A stretch of 64,000 bases of DNA from Chloropicon primus. Its lineage: Eukaryota; Chlorophyta; Chloropicophyceae; Chloropicales; Chloropicaceae. The position numbers were made by a program, and so were the translations under genes. The stretch lies in NCBI GenBank assembly GCA_023205875.1, contig CP060765.1:62001-126000 (forward strand). The letters are read 5' to 3'. Of this stretch, positions 40,847-50,837 are shown one piece after another. Numbering within the stretch: position 1 is the stretch's first letter; every line of letters starts with the position of its first letter. The notes beneath the pieces are model-generated. The model saw only the letters and a list, made by a program, of their open reading frames with translations, ran no database searches and had not been told where the DNA came from.

Positions 40847-42538
40847 ATGGAACCCCGTGGCCAAAGAAGGAAGAGCGGGAACATGGAGGGCGGGGGGAGC
40901 AACAGACCCCTGCTGAGCTCCAACACTCACTCCCCGAGCAACAGTTATGGAGGTGAACCCTCGCCTCAAGCCGGTGAGGGAGACAAGCGCGCCGCGACGG
41001 CAACGTGGGCAAGGAAAATCGCCAGCAAACCTCACAATATGTTGATATTCTTCACCATGGCAAACGTTTTGCTTTACCTAGATCGCGGAGCCATCGCCTC
41101 GGCTGGCGTGAATGGTTCCCTCGACACGAGGACGTGCGTTCCCGTGAACTTGTGCGGCCTCGAGGTGAGCAACGGGACGTGTTACGCTTTGCCAAACTCT
41201 CCTCCGGAGACCAAGTGCACGATGCAGGGATCCCCGCGTCATGGGTTTCAGGGAGATTTTGATCTGAACGGAGCCCAAGACGGTTGGCTGCAGAGCATGT
41301 TCCTCGTGGGCCTTCTCGTCGCATCGCCGTGCTTTGCGTTTGCGGCGAAGACCAAGGACAACATCCGGCTCTGTGGGTTGGGCTTGGTGCTTTGGAGTGT
41401 GGCTGTGTTGTGCTGTGGTTTCACGTTTGACTTTTGGTCCCTGGCACTCTGCAGGACGTTTGTTGGGATCGGAGAGGCGGCCCTGATCACCATTGTTCCG
41501 AACTTCATTGACACTTGCGCCCCGCCCACGCAGAAGACAAAGTGGCTGGCTGTCTTTTGTGTCGCGATACCGTCGGGCACGGCGTTGGGCTATGCTTACG
41601 GTGGACTGGTGGCGTACCTCCTTCACTGGAGGTTCGCCTTTTTCATCGAGGGGGCGATGATGATGCCCCTGATGGCCTTTGCGTTCCTGGTCCCCATATC
41701 GAGCTTGGACTACTGGCCAAAGCACAAGGGGGTAGGGGCGGTTGCTGCCGCCCAGAACGAGGGCGGCTTCAAAAGTTTCATCAGCGGCTTGGGAATCGCG
41801 CTGAGGGACATGAGGCTCATCCTTTCCAACAAGGTCTACGTCCTTGGCGCCGTGGGGTACTGCATGTACTCCGCGATGATGGGTGTGTACGCGTACTGGG
41901 GCCCCAAGGCCGGGCAGGCCATGTACCCCGACGTGGAGAAGTACGGGTCGGCCGACACTGTGTTTGGCCTGGTGACTGTTATCGCTGGCATCATTGGGAC
42001 CATGCTGGGCGGCTTCCTGCTTGACAAGGCCGGAGTCTCTGTCGCTGCGTCCCTGCTGCTTTGCGCGGTGATGACGCTCCTGGGGTGCATCAGCTTGCTC
42101 GCCACCCTCTTTTTCAGCCACACGGTGGAGTCCTTCATCCTCGCCATGACGCTTGGGCTCATACTGATCTTTTCGATCCAGGGGCCCATCAACATTGTCG
42201 CGATGTGGACGACCCCCTACATCCTTCGCCCGTTCGCCTGCGCCCTGTACACCGTGTCCATCCACGTCTTCGGAGACGTCCCGAGCGCACCTATTGCGGG
42301 CATGGTCCACGACAGGCTGTACAATACATACAACAAGACTAAGGACAAGGCCCTGAGCGACGACCTGGCGTGGAGACGCACGCTGGAGCTGGCCACTTGG
42401 GTCGGCGTCCTCTCCATCATCTTCTGGATGATTGGATTCCTCGTTCAGCTGTGCTTTGGGAAGAAGCTGGACCCCGAGGAGGAGGAGGAACAGGAAGGCC
42501 GCTACGAGAGTTTGGGAGGGGATTCGAATGGCGTGTGA
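40847..42538 (+). CDS. MFS transporter, Spinster (SPNS)-like
   Basis: 563 aa, single exon. A polar N-terminus (about 60 residues) precedes helix 1 (MLIFFTMANVLLYLDRGAIA). A lumenal loop with a Cys-rich insert (CVPVNLCGLEV, then GTCYALP) follows, then QDGWLQSMFLVGLLVASPCFA. The Spinster motif FVGIGEAALITIVPNFIDTCAP and SGTALGYAYGGLVAY are clear. Spinster proteins carry sphingolipid or lysophospholipid species, or act in lysosomal efflux. The substrate here is unknown. The insert in the first loop is longer than in animal homologues. The 3' end is 172 bp from the convergent hexapeptide-repeat gene. Confidence 0.85.
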   Translation: MEPRGQRRKSGNMEGGGSNRPLLSSNTHSPSNSYGGEPSPQAGEGDKRAATATWARKIASKPHNMLIFFTMANVLLYLDRGAIASAGVNGSLDTRTCVPVNLCGLEVSNGTCYALPNSPPETKCTMQGSPRHGFQGDFDLNGAQDGWLQSMFLVGLLVASPCFAFAAKTKDNIRLCGLGLVLWSVAVLCCGFTFDFWSLALCRTFVGIGEAALITIVPNFIDTCAPPTQKTKWLAVFCVAIPSGTALGYAYGGLVAYLLHWRFAFFIEGAMMMPLMAFAFLVPISSLDYWPKHKGVGAVAAAQNEGGFKSFISGLGIALRDMRLILSNKVYVLGAVGYCMYSAMMGVYAYWGPKAGQAMYPDVEKYGSADTVFGLVTVIAGIIGTMLGGFLLDKAGVSVAASLLLCAVMTLLGCISLLATLFFSHTVESFILAMTLGLILIFSIQGPINIVAMWTTPYILRPFACALYTVSIHVFGDVPSAPIAGMVHDRLYNTYNKTKDKALSDDLAWRRTLELATWVGVLSIIFWMIGFLVQLCFGKKLDPEEEEEQEGRYESLGGDSNGV

Positions 42539-42710
42539 GCGAGGAGAGGAGAGGAAAGGAGGCTGCAAATGAATTTTATTTTGTATGTAAAAAGATTCAG
42601 AAAACACTAGATGAATCAAAACAAGAAAAAGCGGACTGGGAACGGTCCTCGTGGACTCGAAAAGGAAACACTTGGTGGGTCACACCTGTGGCGTGGCAGC
42701 AGGAAGAGTC

Positions 42711-43514
42711 CTAAGACTCGTAGTACCTCACGGAGGTTCCGGTGCACTTTCCTTTGCCCTCGAATGTTCCAGAGCCCTCCATGGTGCCCTTGCCCTTGAG
42801 GGTGCCGCTGCCGATCAGCTTGCCCGACCCCTTGAGGGTGCCGCTGCCGCTGAGCGTGCCGTTGCCTCTGCACGTGCCTTGGCCCTGGAACTCCCCGGCC
42901 CCGATGAAGCTGGCGATGCCGCTGCCGAGGATGCTGAGCCCGCCGGCCTTGGGAGGCTTGGGCTGGTCGCCGCTCTGCTCGGTGACCCTCATGGCGTCGA
43001 TCGTGAGGTTCGTGGCCTGGGCCGCCTTGTTGGTGAAGACGACCTGGTTCCCCTCGTAGATGCCGTCCCCCTTAAAGGTTCCGGTCGGCGTGGAGAAGGT
43101 CCCCTTCCCGGTGATCGTGCCATTCCCGCTGAACTTGGCCTGGGAGGCCGCGGTCGGGACGACGAACGTCCCGCTGCCCTCGCACGTCCACTTGGCGGCG
43201 CCCTCGGGAGCCTTGAAGGTTCCCCCGGAAATGAAGTAGATCCCCTCGCCCTGGAAGGTTCCCCCCTCGCTCATGAACTCGCCCTCGCCCTCGTACGTCG
43301 CCTCTCCGCTGAACTCGCCCTCCCCGTCGCACAGGGCCGACTCGATGCCGAAGGTCCCCTTGCCCTCGAAGGACTCGTCGAGGGTCGGCTTGGCGGGAGC
43401 ACCGCCACCGGGGGCGGGAGCCTTGGCCCCCGGCGGCGTCGGCGCCTGGGCGGCCACCAGGGACGCCCCCATCATCATCATCAACAGCACCCCCTTGCTC
43501 ATCATCATCGTCAT
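42711..43514 (-). CDS. Secreted Gly/Thr hexapeptide-repeat protein
   Basis: 267 aa. The N-terminal MSKGVLLMMMMGASLVAAQA is a good signal peptide. A Pro/Ala-rich linker follows, then the repeat body. The C-terminal part has nine consecutive six-residue units of the form G-x-G-(T/K/E)-h-x (GNGTLS, GSGTLK, GSGKLI, GSGTLK, GKGTME, GSGTFE and so on). Looser copies fill the middle (EGKGTF, EGEGEF, KGDGIY). Regular Gly and Thr at period six suggest a beta-solenoid, as in some adhesins or ice-binding proteins. MORN repeats are an alternative, though the spacing is wrong. No family recognised. ATG 43514 is chosen because it starts the signal peptide. Confidence 0.75.
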   Translation of the reverse strand: MTMMMSKGVLLMMMMGASLVAAQAPTPPGAKAPAPGGGAPAKPTLDESFEGKGTFGIESALCDGEGEFSGEATYEGEGEFMSEGGTFQGEGIYFISGGTFKAPEGAAKWTCEGSGTFVVPTAASQAKFSGNGTITGKGTFSTPTGTFKGDGIYEGNQVVFTNKAAQATNLTIDAMRVTEQSGDQPKPPKAGGLSILGSGIASFIGAGEFQGQGTCRGNGTLSGSGTLKGSGKLIGSGTLKGKGTMEGSGTFEGKGKCTGTSVRYYES

Positions 43515-44380
43515 CCCTTCTCCCTCAACTCCTCTGCTTCGTAACGCACGCACGCACGCACGCTTTGGAGAGATCCGTCGGTTACGAAAAAAAACTTCCG
43601 GTTTGGGAACCGTCGAAGGAGGTCCTAATGGGGTGATCAGCCTCAATCAATCGCCGTTCTCGAGCCGCAGTCGTCGCCGATGTCGCCGAGCAGAATGATC
43701 GATCACCGATGCCGATGGCTCTCCTCCCAAAAACATCTCGGCCTCTTCCAATTCATCCAGGGTCAACGCTGCCCAAATTTCAATTGTCCAGCGAGAGAAG
43801 AGGACGCGCAATGGGAACAACGAGGACGATCGGCAAGAGGGCGAGCGTCGGTAACGAATTGGAGGGCGCCATTCGACGCCTCGCCTTGAGAGCTTTCCGA
43901 ATTGCCCTCGCTTGTCGTTATTCCTTCGAGTGTGGAGGAAGTTCTGAGCCGCTCAATAGGAAGAGCGTTAACGTCTTCCCTCGCACAACCGCATCGAGGC
44001 CGTGTGCGAGACGGTCTCCGTCTCCCCACGCGAGAACAGAGAACAGAGAGGGAGACAGATGGTGATGGTGATGGTGATGGTGATGGTGATGGTGATGGTG
44101 ATGGTGATGGTGATGATGGTGGTGCACGGGCATCAATCCAATCCTCCTAATCCTTTCAAGCAAGTTGTACTTCTTTTCCATCATCATCATCTCCTTTTTC
44201 TTCTTCTTCTTCTCGCCCCCGGAGGAAGAGCACGGGACTGTTGTGGTGGTGGTGGTGTGGGTGTGGGTGGGTGTCGGGGGTGATCTAGCAATTCGTGAAT
44301 TAATACCACTAAAATGAATAATACCAAGACGGAACCAACAAGAGGCCTGCCCCTGGTTCCGCTCCTCCCCCTCTCCTCTC

Positions 44381-44417
<37 letters not shown>

Positions 44418-44543
44418 TCTCAAGGAGAGGGACGTCTGGGGGGTTGCCAGACTGCGCCACTCCGCCGCTCTCTCCCTCTCTCTCTCGATCCGCGCGCCGC
44501 TTCCAGAAGCGCAAACGAGGACCCTCCCCGGTCTCTAGCGATG
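43515..44543. other. Intergenic region with (GATGGT)n
   Basis: 1 kb between two minus-strand genes. It holds a hexanucleotide GATGGT microsatellite (44058-44117), (GA)n near 44384-44414, a GTAACGCAC copy just upstream of the hexapeptide-repeat gene, and a weak relative of the dispersed element at 43893-43918. No gene seen. Confidence 0.55.
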
Positions 44544-45334
44544 TCAAGTGGGATTCGTCGACGGGGTTGGTGCAGAGGTGAGCGGGGACTCTCCCTGCGC
44601 CTCCTGCTTGGCGATCTCCTGTCCTATCCGGTTGAAGCGACCAATCTTTCGAGCAGAGCACGCGGTGAGAAACGAAAAGGAAGACCGTCAGCACCAGCAG
44701 TCAAAGCAATCCAAGAGCGAGCAAGTCCACCAGCACATCGGGAAAGGGGAAAGACAGAGCCCGAGCCGTGGTCCCTTTCCCTTTCCCTTGGAAGAAAGAT
44801 GGGAAGATCGTCACAGGGAAAGGAAAGGGAAATTCGTCCCCTCGCTTACCTCCTTGCGGTGGTGGAGGCACTCAAAGTAATCCTCCCTCAGCTCCGCACA
44901 CTTGGACGGCTGATCCGTCTCCATCATGCACTGTGCCAAAAAAAAACAGAAAGAAAAGAGAGGAGAAAGGTTGTCGCTCCTTTGTCAGAATGGAATGGAA
45001 CACGAGCTGAGCCGAGCCGCGAGGCTTCACTTACCCCGTAGAAGTCCATCCATATCGGATAGCAACTGCCAAGTCGAAACCAAAAACGCCAACGCCAACA
45101 ACAACAACAAGAGCAAAAAGGGTTTGCGTTTGTCAGGAAATGAAAATGAAAATGAAATTGGTTTCTTTCGTCTCCTCTCCGCGGTGCGTGGAGGGGCGAC
45201 GAGGGGCGAGGGTTCCGCCCCGTCAGGGAATTCTTCGTTCTGTTCGACGAGTGCTTCCTCCCTCCCTCTCTCTCTCTCTCCTTCCCGCGGACTTACCGCC
45301 CCTGTTGACCCGTGATACCGAACCCCGACGCCAT
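44544..45334 (-). CDS. Mitochondrial complex I subunit NDUFS5 (15 kDa), four exons
   Basis: 83 aa from four small exons: 45334-45297, 45065-45035, 44930-44850 and 44645-44544. Donors GTAAGT, GTAAGT and GTAAGC, acceptors TTGGCAG, GGCACAG and CGAAAG, phases 2, 0 and 0. The product starts [20 protein letters not shown] and continues [27 protein letters not shown]. This matches plant NDUFS5 (MASGWGITGNKGRCY, LREDYLECLHHSKE). The four cysteines form the twin CX9C-type pair for intermembrane-space import. It is an accessory subunit of the proton-pumping P module. The short exons hide the gene from simple ORF searches. The last 20 residues are divergent, so the end is less certain. Confidence 0.88.
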
Positions 45335-45806
45335 CGTGCTCTCCTCTCTGGTTTGAGAAGTTCAAGGCAGGGGAGGCCAAGATGATGGAGGCCAAGGCAA
45401 GGGGGGGGAATGAATGTTCATGTTCGGTGATGGTCCCTTCCCATTGGTTTGGTTTGCTCTGTTGCCATTCCTCCTTTCTCCCTTGGTCTTCCTCTTGCTC
45501 AAGGAGTCATCACTTCTTGAGGGGAGGAAAGGGAAACCACCCACAACAGGGAGGGTAGAGTAGAGTGCTTGATCGATGCATCATGCCATGGTGGCCTCTA
45601 CACGACACTGGAGAGGAAAACGGTGCGATTGGCGAGGACCTGCTTCGCTCAGTAACCTCCAAGGCGGGTGGGTGGGGGTGGGTGGTAGGACTTGTCGACC
45701 GATGAGGTGCTGAATCATGGATGATGATGCTGAAATAAAACTAGAATTGATGGATTGCGTGCGCGTGCGTGCGTGTGCTTTTGGTTATGCGCCCAGGCCT
45801 TTCTTT
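45335..45806. other. Intergenic region, NDUFS5 and SulP
   Basis: 472 bp holding the NDUFS5 promoter and the 3' end of SulP (AATAAA-like stretch near 45732). I see nothing else. Confidence 0.5.
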
Positions 45807-48272
45807 CTACTCCCCCCGGGATCCCTTCTCCCGGGTTTTGGGGAGGTCCTCGAAGAATTGCCTGGAGTTCTCGTCGAAATCGCCGAGGTCCTTGCCGTTC
45901 TCCTTGCAGCAGTACAGTGCGCTCTCCTTGACGGCGTCGTGGACCCTCACGAAGAGGTTGGAGTCGTGGGAGCCGTAGTACAAGTTCTCCCGATCCCTCA
46001 GGGTACTCGAATCGTCCTCCAGCTCCTCGGGGAAGGCGCGGAGGTTGCCGGCGACCCCCTCCCCCGGGTTAAGCATCGCCCATACCTTGCGGTCGTGCTG
46101 CAAGGACCTCACCACCTGCTGGTTCGGGTTTGCGATCATAAACTTGAGGTTCCTGTTCTCCACGAAGTCTTCCATCATCTCATTGAGGGCGTGCATGGCC
46201 GTGGCGTCGACGTGGCTCACCGGACTCATCTCCATGATGACGACCTTGACCGTCTGGCCAAGCCGCTCGTGCTTCTCCACAAAGTACTCGAACATCTCCC
46301 TCACGTAACTGCAGTTGGCGAAATAAATCGGGGCGCCCACCCGAAGGATCACGACCGAGGGCAACCTCTTGGCGTGGGGGTACTGCTTCAGGCTCCTGTA
46401 CACGGTGGTCCCCTGCAGACGGCCGAGCTCCACGATCGGGGGGAAGGCGGACTCGTAAATGACGAAGAGCAGCGCGAGGCCGATGGCGATCGCCAGACCC
46501 AGCTCCGCGCCAAGGAACAGGGTGCCGAGGAAGGACGCCATCCAGACCAAGAAGTCCACTTTGTTCATCCGGAAGAGGTAAAGGGCCTCCTCAAAGTCCA
46601 GAAGACCCAAGACCCCGGATATCACGATGGCTCCCAGGCCGCTCATGGGCATGTAGTAGAACGGTTTGGTGATGAAGAGCACCGTGACCAGGACGATGAC
46701 CGCAGTAACGCACCCACCGAGCTGCGTCTTGCACCCGGTGTCGTTGCTCACGGCGGATCTGGAGAAGGATCCCGTCGCCGGGTAAGCGCTGAACCCCGCG
46801 CCCACGAGATTGGACATGCCGAGGGCCCTGAGCTCCTGGTTAGGGTAGAGGTGGTACTTGTTCTTCGCCGCGAGCCTCTTGGCGATCGACACGCTCTCCA
46901 GCAGGCCGACGATAGCGCAGGAGAACGAGGTGGTGATGAAGCTGACCTCCGAGGACAGGGGAAAGATTTTGCCGTACGTGACGTCAGGGAACCCTCCCTT
47001 GAACTTGCCCACGAGGGGGATCCCGTACGTGTCGAGCCTCGCCCCGTAGCAGATGGCGATCCCGAGGACCGAGACGGTCAGGGGGCCCACCGTCCTGAGC
47101 CACTTGAGGGGGCTCCTGCTGTCCGCCCTCTTCCCCGTCTCCTTCATGGCTACAAGAATCGCGAGGAAGGAGAGGCCCATGACCAGGACCCTCCAGTCAA
47201 AAGTGCCCCCGGCCTTAGAGTAGGCCTTGATCATGTCCTGCAGGGTCCCCTTGGCGTTCCCGGCCTTGATTCCGATCACGTGCTTGAGTTGGGACAACCC
47301 GATGAGGATGGCGCTGCCGTGCGTGAAGCCCAGGATCACCGAGTGGGACAAAAAGTTGGTCAAGAAGCCGAGCCGGAGCAGGCCCATCACGACCTCGATG
47401 AGGCCCACCACGAAGGTGATCTGCACCGCCATCAAGTTGTACTGCTGCTGGGCCTCGAGCTGGTCGTCGCCCTGGGGGTTGTTCGGGTCCTGGATCGCCA
47501 GGGACGCTGGGATCGCCTTGTGCAGCCCCTCCTTCATGAGCAGGGACACGATGGCGACCGGGCCCACCGCGAGCTGCCTCGAGCTCCCGAAGACAGCGTA
47601 CACGAACACGGGGAGGAGCGCGGTGTACAGCCCGAACTCGCTCGGCAGGCCGGCGAGGGCGGCGTAAGAGATCGACTGGGGCACCACCATCATGGCCACG
47701 CTGAGCCCGGCGATGATGTCCGCCGCGAGGAAGGACCTCACCTTGTACGTCCTCAGCCAAGCCACGCAGGGCAGCACGAGCTGGATCCAGAACACCGCCA
47801 TGGCCCCCCTCCGCTTCTTCTTCTTCTCGCCCTCGTCCTCGTCCTCCGAGTCCGCGCCGTACGCCGGGTTGTCCACGAAGAACCTGTGGAGCTTCTTCCT
47901 GATCTGCTGCGTCCCCCTCGCGAGGCTCTGCTTGGAGAACCGCTTGACCTCGCTGGCGAAGAGGACGGCCTCGCTGGGGGACTTCGTCTCGCCGTCCTCG
48001 AGGCGGCCCTGGAGGGCCTCGTCCTCGGTCGCGGGCCCCGCTCGCGAGCCGAACAGGGCCCTCCTCGACGACGAGGACTCCTGCTGAGGCTGCTCCACGT
48101 CCGGAGGTGGCTTCGTCGTCGTCGTCGGAGGCACCTTCGCCGCGGACCCCGGAGGCGTCGTCACGTCGTGCTCCTTGGGCACGTGCCACCTCCTCCTGAC
48201 CTGCGAGGACCCAACGGCGTTGGCGTAGTCCCCTCCCCCGCCCTCCTCGTCGCTGCTCACGACGCCCGCCAT
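45807..48272 (-). CDS. SulP/SLC26 sulfate-type anion transporter with STAS domain
   Basis: 821 aa, single exon. A polar N-terminus of about 150 residues precedes the membrane domain. The SulP signature FLAADIIAGLSVAMMVVPQSISYAALAGLP is intact, as are SRQLAVGPVAIVSLL and NLVGAGFSAYPATGSFSRSAV. Twelve or more helices are followed by a C-terminal STAS domain (ILRVGAPIYFANCSYVREMF, then VIMEMSPVSHVDATAMHALNEM). These carry sulfate or other anions, and algal members supply sulfur or act in the plastid envelope. The N-terminus lacks a clear transit peptide, so plasma membrane is likelier. The substrate is inferred from the family. Confidence 0.93.
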   Translation of the reverse strand: MAGVVSSDEEGGGGDYANAVGSSQVRRRWHVPKEHDVTTPPGSAAKVPPTTTTKPPPDVEQPQQESSSSRRALFGSRAGPATEDEALQGRLEDGETKSPSEAVLFASEVKRFSKQSLARGTQQIRKKLHRFFVDNPAYGADSEDEDEGEKKKKRRGAMAVFWIQLVLPCVAWLRTYKVRSFLAADIIAGLSVAMMVVPQSISYAALAGLPSEFGLYTALLPVFVYAVFGSSRQLAVGPVAIVSLLMKEGLHKAIPASLAIQDPNNPQGDDQLEAQQQYNLMAVQITFVVGLIEVVMGLLRLGFLTNFLSHSVILGFTHGSAILIGLSQLKHVIGIKAGNAKGTLQDMIKAYSKAGGTFDWRVLVMGLSFLAILVAMKETGKRADSRSPLKWLRTVGPLTVSVLGIAICYGARLDTYGIPLVGKFKGGFPDVTYGKIFPLSSEVSFITTSFSCAIVGLLESVSIAKRLAAKNKYHLYPNQELRALGMSNLVGAGFSAYPATGSFSRSAVSNDTGCKTQLGGCVTAVIVLVTVLFITKPFYYMPMSGLGAIVISGVLGLLDFEEALYLFRMNKVDFLVWMASFLGTLFLGAELGLAIAIGLALLFVIYESAFPPIVELGRLQGTTVYRSLKQYPHAKRLPSVVILRVGAPIYFANCSYVREMFEYFVEKHERLGQTVKVVIMEMSPVSHVDATAMHALNEMMEDFVENRNLKFMIANPNQQVVRSLQHDRKVWAMLNPGEGVAGNLRAFPEELEDDSSTLRDRENLYYGSHDSNLFVRVHDAVKESALYCCKENGKDLGDFDENSRQFFEDLPKTREKGSRGE

Positions 48273-48384
48273 GGCGACGACGCGAGGACGACAATCGCGT
48301 GCGTTACAGACGTTACGGATAAGGAGTGAAGAAGAGGCTGAGGATGCGGGTCCGCGTGCTCACCGAGCGCTCTGTGGGTCAAAA

Positions 48385-48410
48385 CCGTCCACGAAGGCAC
48401 CAATCGAAAG
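48385..48410 (-). promoter_or_regulatory. Dispersed leader element upstream of SulP gene
   Basis: On the minus strand CTTTCG, ATTGGTGCCTTCGT, GGACGG, preceded by CGTCTCGAGAT. 113 bp before the start. It closely resembles the copy at 63225-63250. Confidence 0.5.
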
Positions 48411-48589
48411 ATCTCGAGACGAATCTTCGCTTGGTTCTCCTTCTGTGGCGAGGAACTCCATCCCAAGTGGACGAAAACGCGACGAAAGCCAAAGGGTCTC
48501 CCTCTCTCTCTTCGGCTAGCCGCCCCACAAAACGTTTTTCTGTCTCTCAATTTATGATTCTTCCTAGGACATTACTTTAGCTCTAAGTG

Positions 48590-48812
48590 AACGTCCCTCG
48601 TGGAATATTGTGTCTACTAGAACGTCTCAAGTAAAATATTACGGTATATATATCGTCTCGTGTCGTAATATTCGGGTAAACGACGTTACCTTCACGTGGA
48701 CATTCCCTTTGGGTCCTATGAATCTCTCGTGAAGCATATTGTTTCCATGAGAACGTCTCGTGTAGAATATATTAGTTTATCTATCGTCTTGTCTCATATT
48801 GTTCGTTTTGTT
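48590..48812. repeat. Degenerate 31-bp minisatellite, about 7 copies
   Basis: Units of the form AACGTCTCGTG-N-(G/A)AATATT recur at close to 31-bp spacing (anchor positions about 48592, 48623, 48654, 48684, 48722, 48754 and 48785), with many substitutions. The array is AT-richer than its surroundings and lies between SulP and NF-YA. There are no unique spacers, so it is not CRISPR-like. Confidence 0.75.
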
Positions 48813-49308
48813 GTCGTTAGAGAGTGTGTGCGTCCGTCCGTCACGCTATCCGGAACGCAGCCAATCAGCGGCGCGGATGACGCCAGGGCATCAATTCACG
48901 AAGGGGGGTCGAGTGCTTTGCTTTTTACGAGGACGACGAGGACGACAACCCTTTGGAAGAAAGGGACAATACCTTGCCGCTTGGAATACCCTCCAGCTGG
49001 ATTCCTCTCCTCGAAACCTTTCCGTAGATACCAAGGTCGACGTGGTTCGTTGGGTTCATTCCTCATTCATTCATTCATTCATTCATTCCGTCACTGGGCA
49101 TCGCAATAAGCAATAACATCGCAAAGCAAACGAGGCGAGGAGGACAAAAGTGAAGGGTTCAACGCATCGCGGCGTCGAAGTCTCGCTGCCATCTCTCTCT
49201 CCTCGTTCTTCTTCTTCTTCTTCTTCTTCTTCGCGTTGTCGAGGAGAGAAAAGCATTCAAGCACGAAGGAGCAGGCAGGAGTTTTGCATTCAGATTTTGG
49301 ACAGGAGG

Positions 49309-50178
49309 ATGGCGACGGTGGTGAATCCGAACGAGAGCATGGACGGAGGGCGTCCGATAAAGTTGGAGAAGGGGGCGCTTGAAGCGGCGTGCACGTCTGG
49401 AGGCGTGGGGAACGGGGGAGGGGCGGCCGTGGCGGCCGTGGCGGTGGTGGAGAACAACACGACGACCACGACGACCACGACGACGACCACGACGACCACG
49501 GCGAACGGCAACGGGTCCACCACCAACGCGTTGGGGACCACCAAGGAGCAAGGACCTGGCGTGCACTTTAGTCCGGCGTATGGATCGGCGCTCGGGGCCC
49601 ATGGATTCCCGGCAGGAGGCCCTTACGGGCAGGCTGGGCTGATTCCGCCACCGCACCCGCACCACGCGATGCCTTTGTTGCAGCACCCGGGCCCCCACAA
49701 CTTTCTGCTGGCGAGCCAGACGAGGCCGATCCTGCCCCCGGTGGGGAACATCCAGAGCCTCGTGGGGGGCATGCAGAACGGAGGAGAGGACGGGAAGCAG
49801 CAGGCGAAGAAGCCGGCCGAGCAGTCCGGTGGCGTGAACGGAGGGGCCACGGGCTCGTCGTCGGGCGCCCCGCCGGGACTTGCAGCGGGCCAAGCCCAGC
49901 AGGCCGTGGATGAGGAGGAGCCCCTGTACGTGAACGCGAAGCAGTACCACTGCATACTGAGGCGGAGGGCCCAGAGGGCCAAGCTCGAGGCCAAGTACGC
50001 CATGGTGAAAAGGAAGCGATACTTGCACGAGAGCAGACACCAGCACGCGTGCAGGAGGCAGAGGGGCGCGGGCGGCCGATTCTTGCCGAAGAACGGGGTG
50101 AAGAAGACTGAAACGGGCAAGAAGGGGGGAAAGAAGGACAAGGAGAAGGCCAACGGCGCTTCTTCCGCAAGCAAATAA
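49309..50178 (+). CDS. NF-YA: NF-YA (HAP2/CBF-B) CCAAT-binding subunit
   Basis: 289 aa, single exon. A poly-Thr tract and a Gly/Pro/Gln-rich activation-type region precede the conserved core near residue 205. The core's A1 helix binds the NF-YB/NF-YC dimer ([20 protein letters not shown]), followed by A2 for DNA ([20 protein letters not shown], then GRFLPK). The Lys-rich tail is typical. NF-YA gives the heterotrimer its CCAAT specificity. ATG 49309 (GGAGGATGGCG) is preferred over the upstream open frame, which is low complexity. Confidence 0.96.
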   Translation: MATVVNPNESMDGGRPIKLEKGALEAACTSGGVGNGGGAAVAAVAVVENNTTTTTTTTTTTTTTANGNGSTTNALGTTKEQGPGVHFSPAYGSALGAHGFPAGGPYGQAGLIPPPHPHHAMPLLQHPGPHNFLLASQTRPILPPVGNIQSLVGGMQNGGEDGKQQAKKPAEQSGGVNGGATGSSSGAPPGLAAGQAQQAVDEEEPLYVNAKQYHCILRRRAQRAKLEAKYAMVKRKRYLHESRHQHACRRQRGAGGRFLPKNGVKKTETGKKGGKKDKEKANGASSASK

Positions 50179-50837
50179 GGCTTTCAGCCAACAACAACAG
50201 ACGAACCAGCAGAAAGGCAAACGCAATTTTTGATCCGATGTCTACGGGTCGGCCGGTCCTTCTTGGAAGCAAACAAAAAGATTCTTTTCACTTAGGATAA
50301 AGTCAACACACATTCATCGTACTCTAGCAGACCTAGCATTTTATAGCAGACCGCACGCACACACACACACGCGCGCGCGCGCGCGCGCTCTCGACGGTGG
50401 TCGTTTGCCCCTCGTCGTCGCCATCCATCATCGCCTTTCCTCACCCACCTTGGCAAGCGAGGGGGTCTCCTTTGTGAAAAGGAGAAGGAGAAGGAGGAGG
50501 AGGAGGAGAAGGAGAAGGAGACACCACCTTCCACCATACCACCATCCCCTCCAATCTTCCTCTCAACCATCATCATCAAAGCACACCACCATCACCATCA
50601 CCATCATCATCACCATCTCTCTGTCCAGCAAAACTGCAAGCGCCGAGGAGCTGAAGGAGCGAGCGCTCGGGAGGAAAAGGAATCAGACGACGACGAGGGA
50701 AAGAGGAGTGACGCGAAGGGCGACGCGTAACGCATCTTCATCGGCTTCTTCATCGGCTTGCGTTCTTTCTCGTCCTTTTTGGACGCCATTGGACACGGCT
50801 TTGACCTCTTGAAGCGGCGAGGCATTAGGCAGCCGCC
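50179..50837. other. Intergenic region, NF-YA and NAF1
   Basis: 659 bp with (AC)n/(GC)n (50357-50389), (GGA)n and (CAT)n repeats and one GCGTAACGC motif near 50727, about 110 bp before NAF1. No gene seen. Confidence 0.5.

Larger units (their letters stand above)
48273..49308. other. Divergent promoter between SulP and NF-YA
   Basis: 1 kb. From the SulP side: a GTGCGTTAC copy (about 48298), a dispersed element (48385-48410, minus), an AT-richer 31-bp minisatellite (48590-48812), then NF-YA leader with (ATTC)n and (TTC)n. No gene seen. Confidence 0.6.

Noticed and set aside
45717-48329. 870-codon plus-strand ORF
   Set aside because: It is antisense to the SulP gene, which has full family conservation. 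The opposite frame is open because of GC-rich codon bias.
48590-48812. CRISPR-like spacing of 31 bp
   Set aside because: Units are contiguous and degenerate with no unique spacers, in a nuclear genome.
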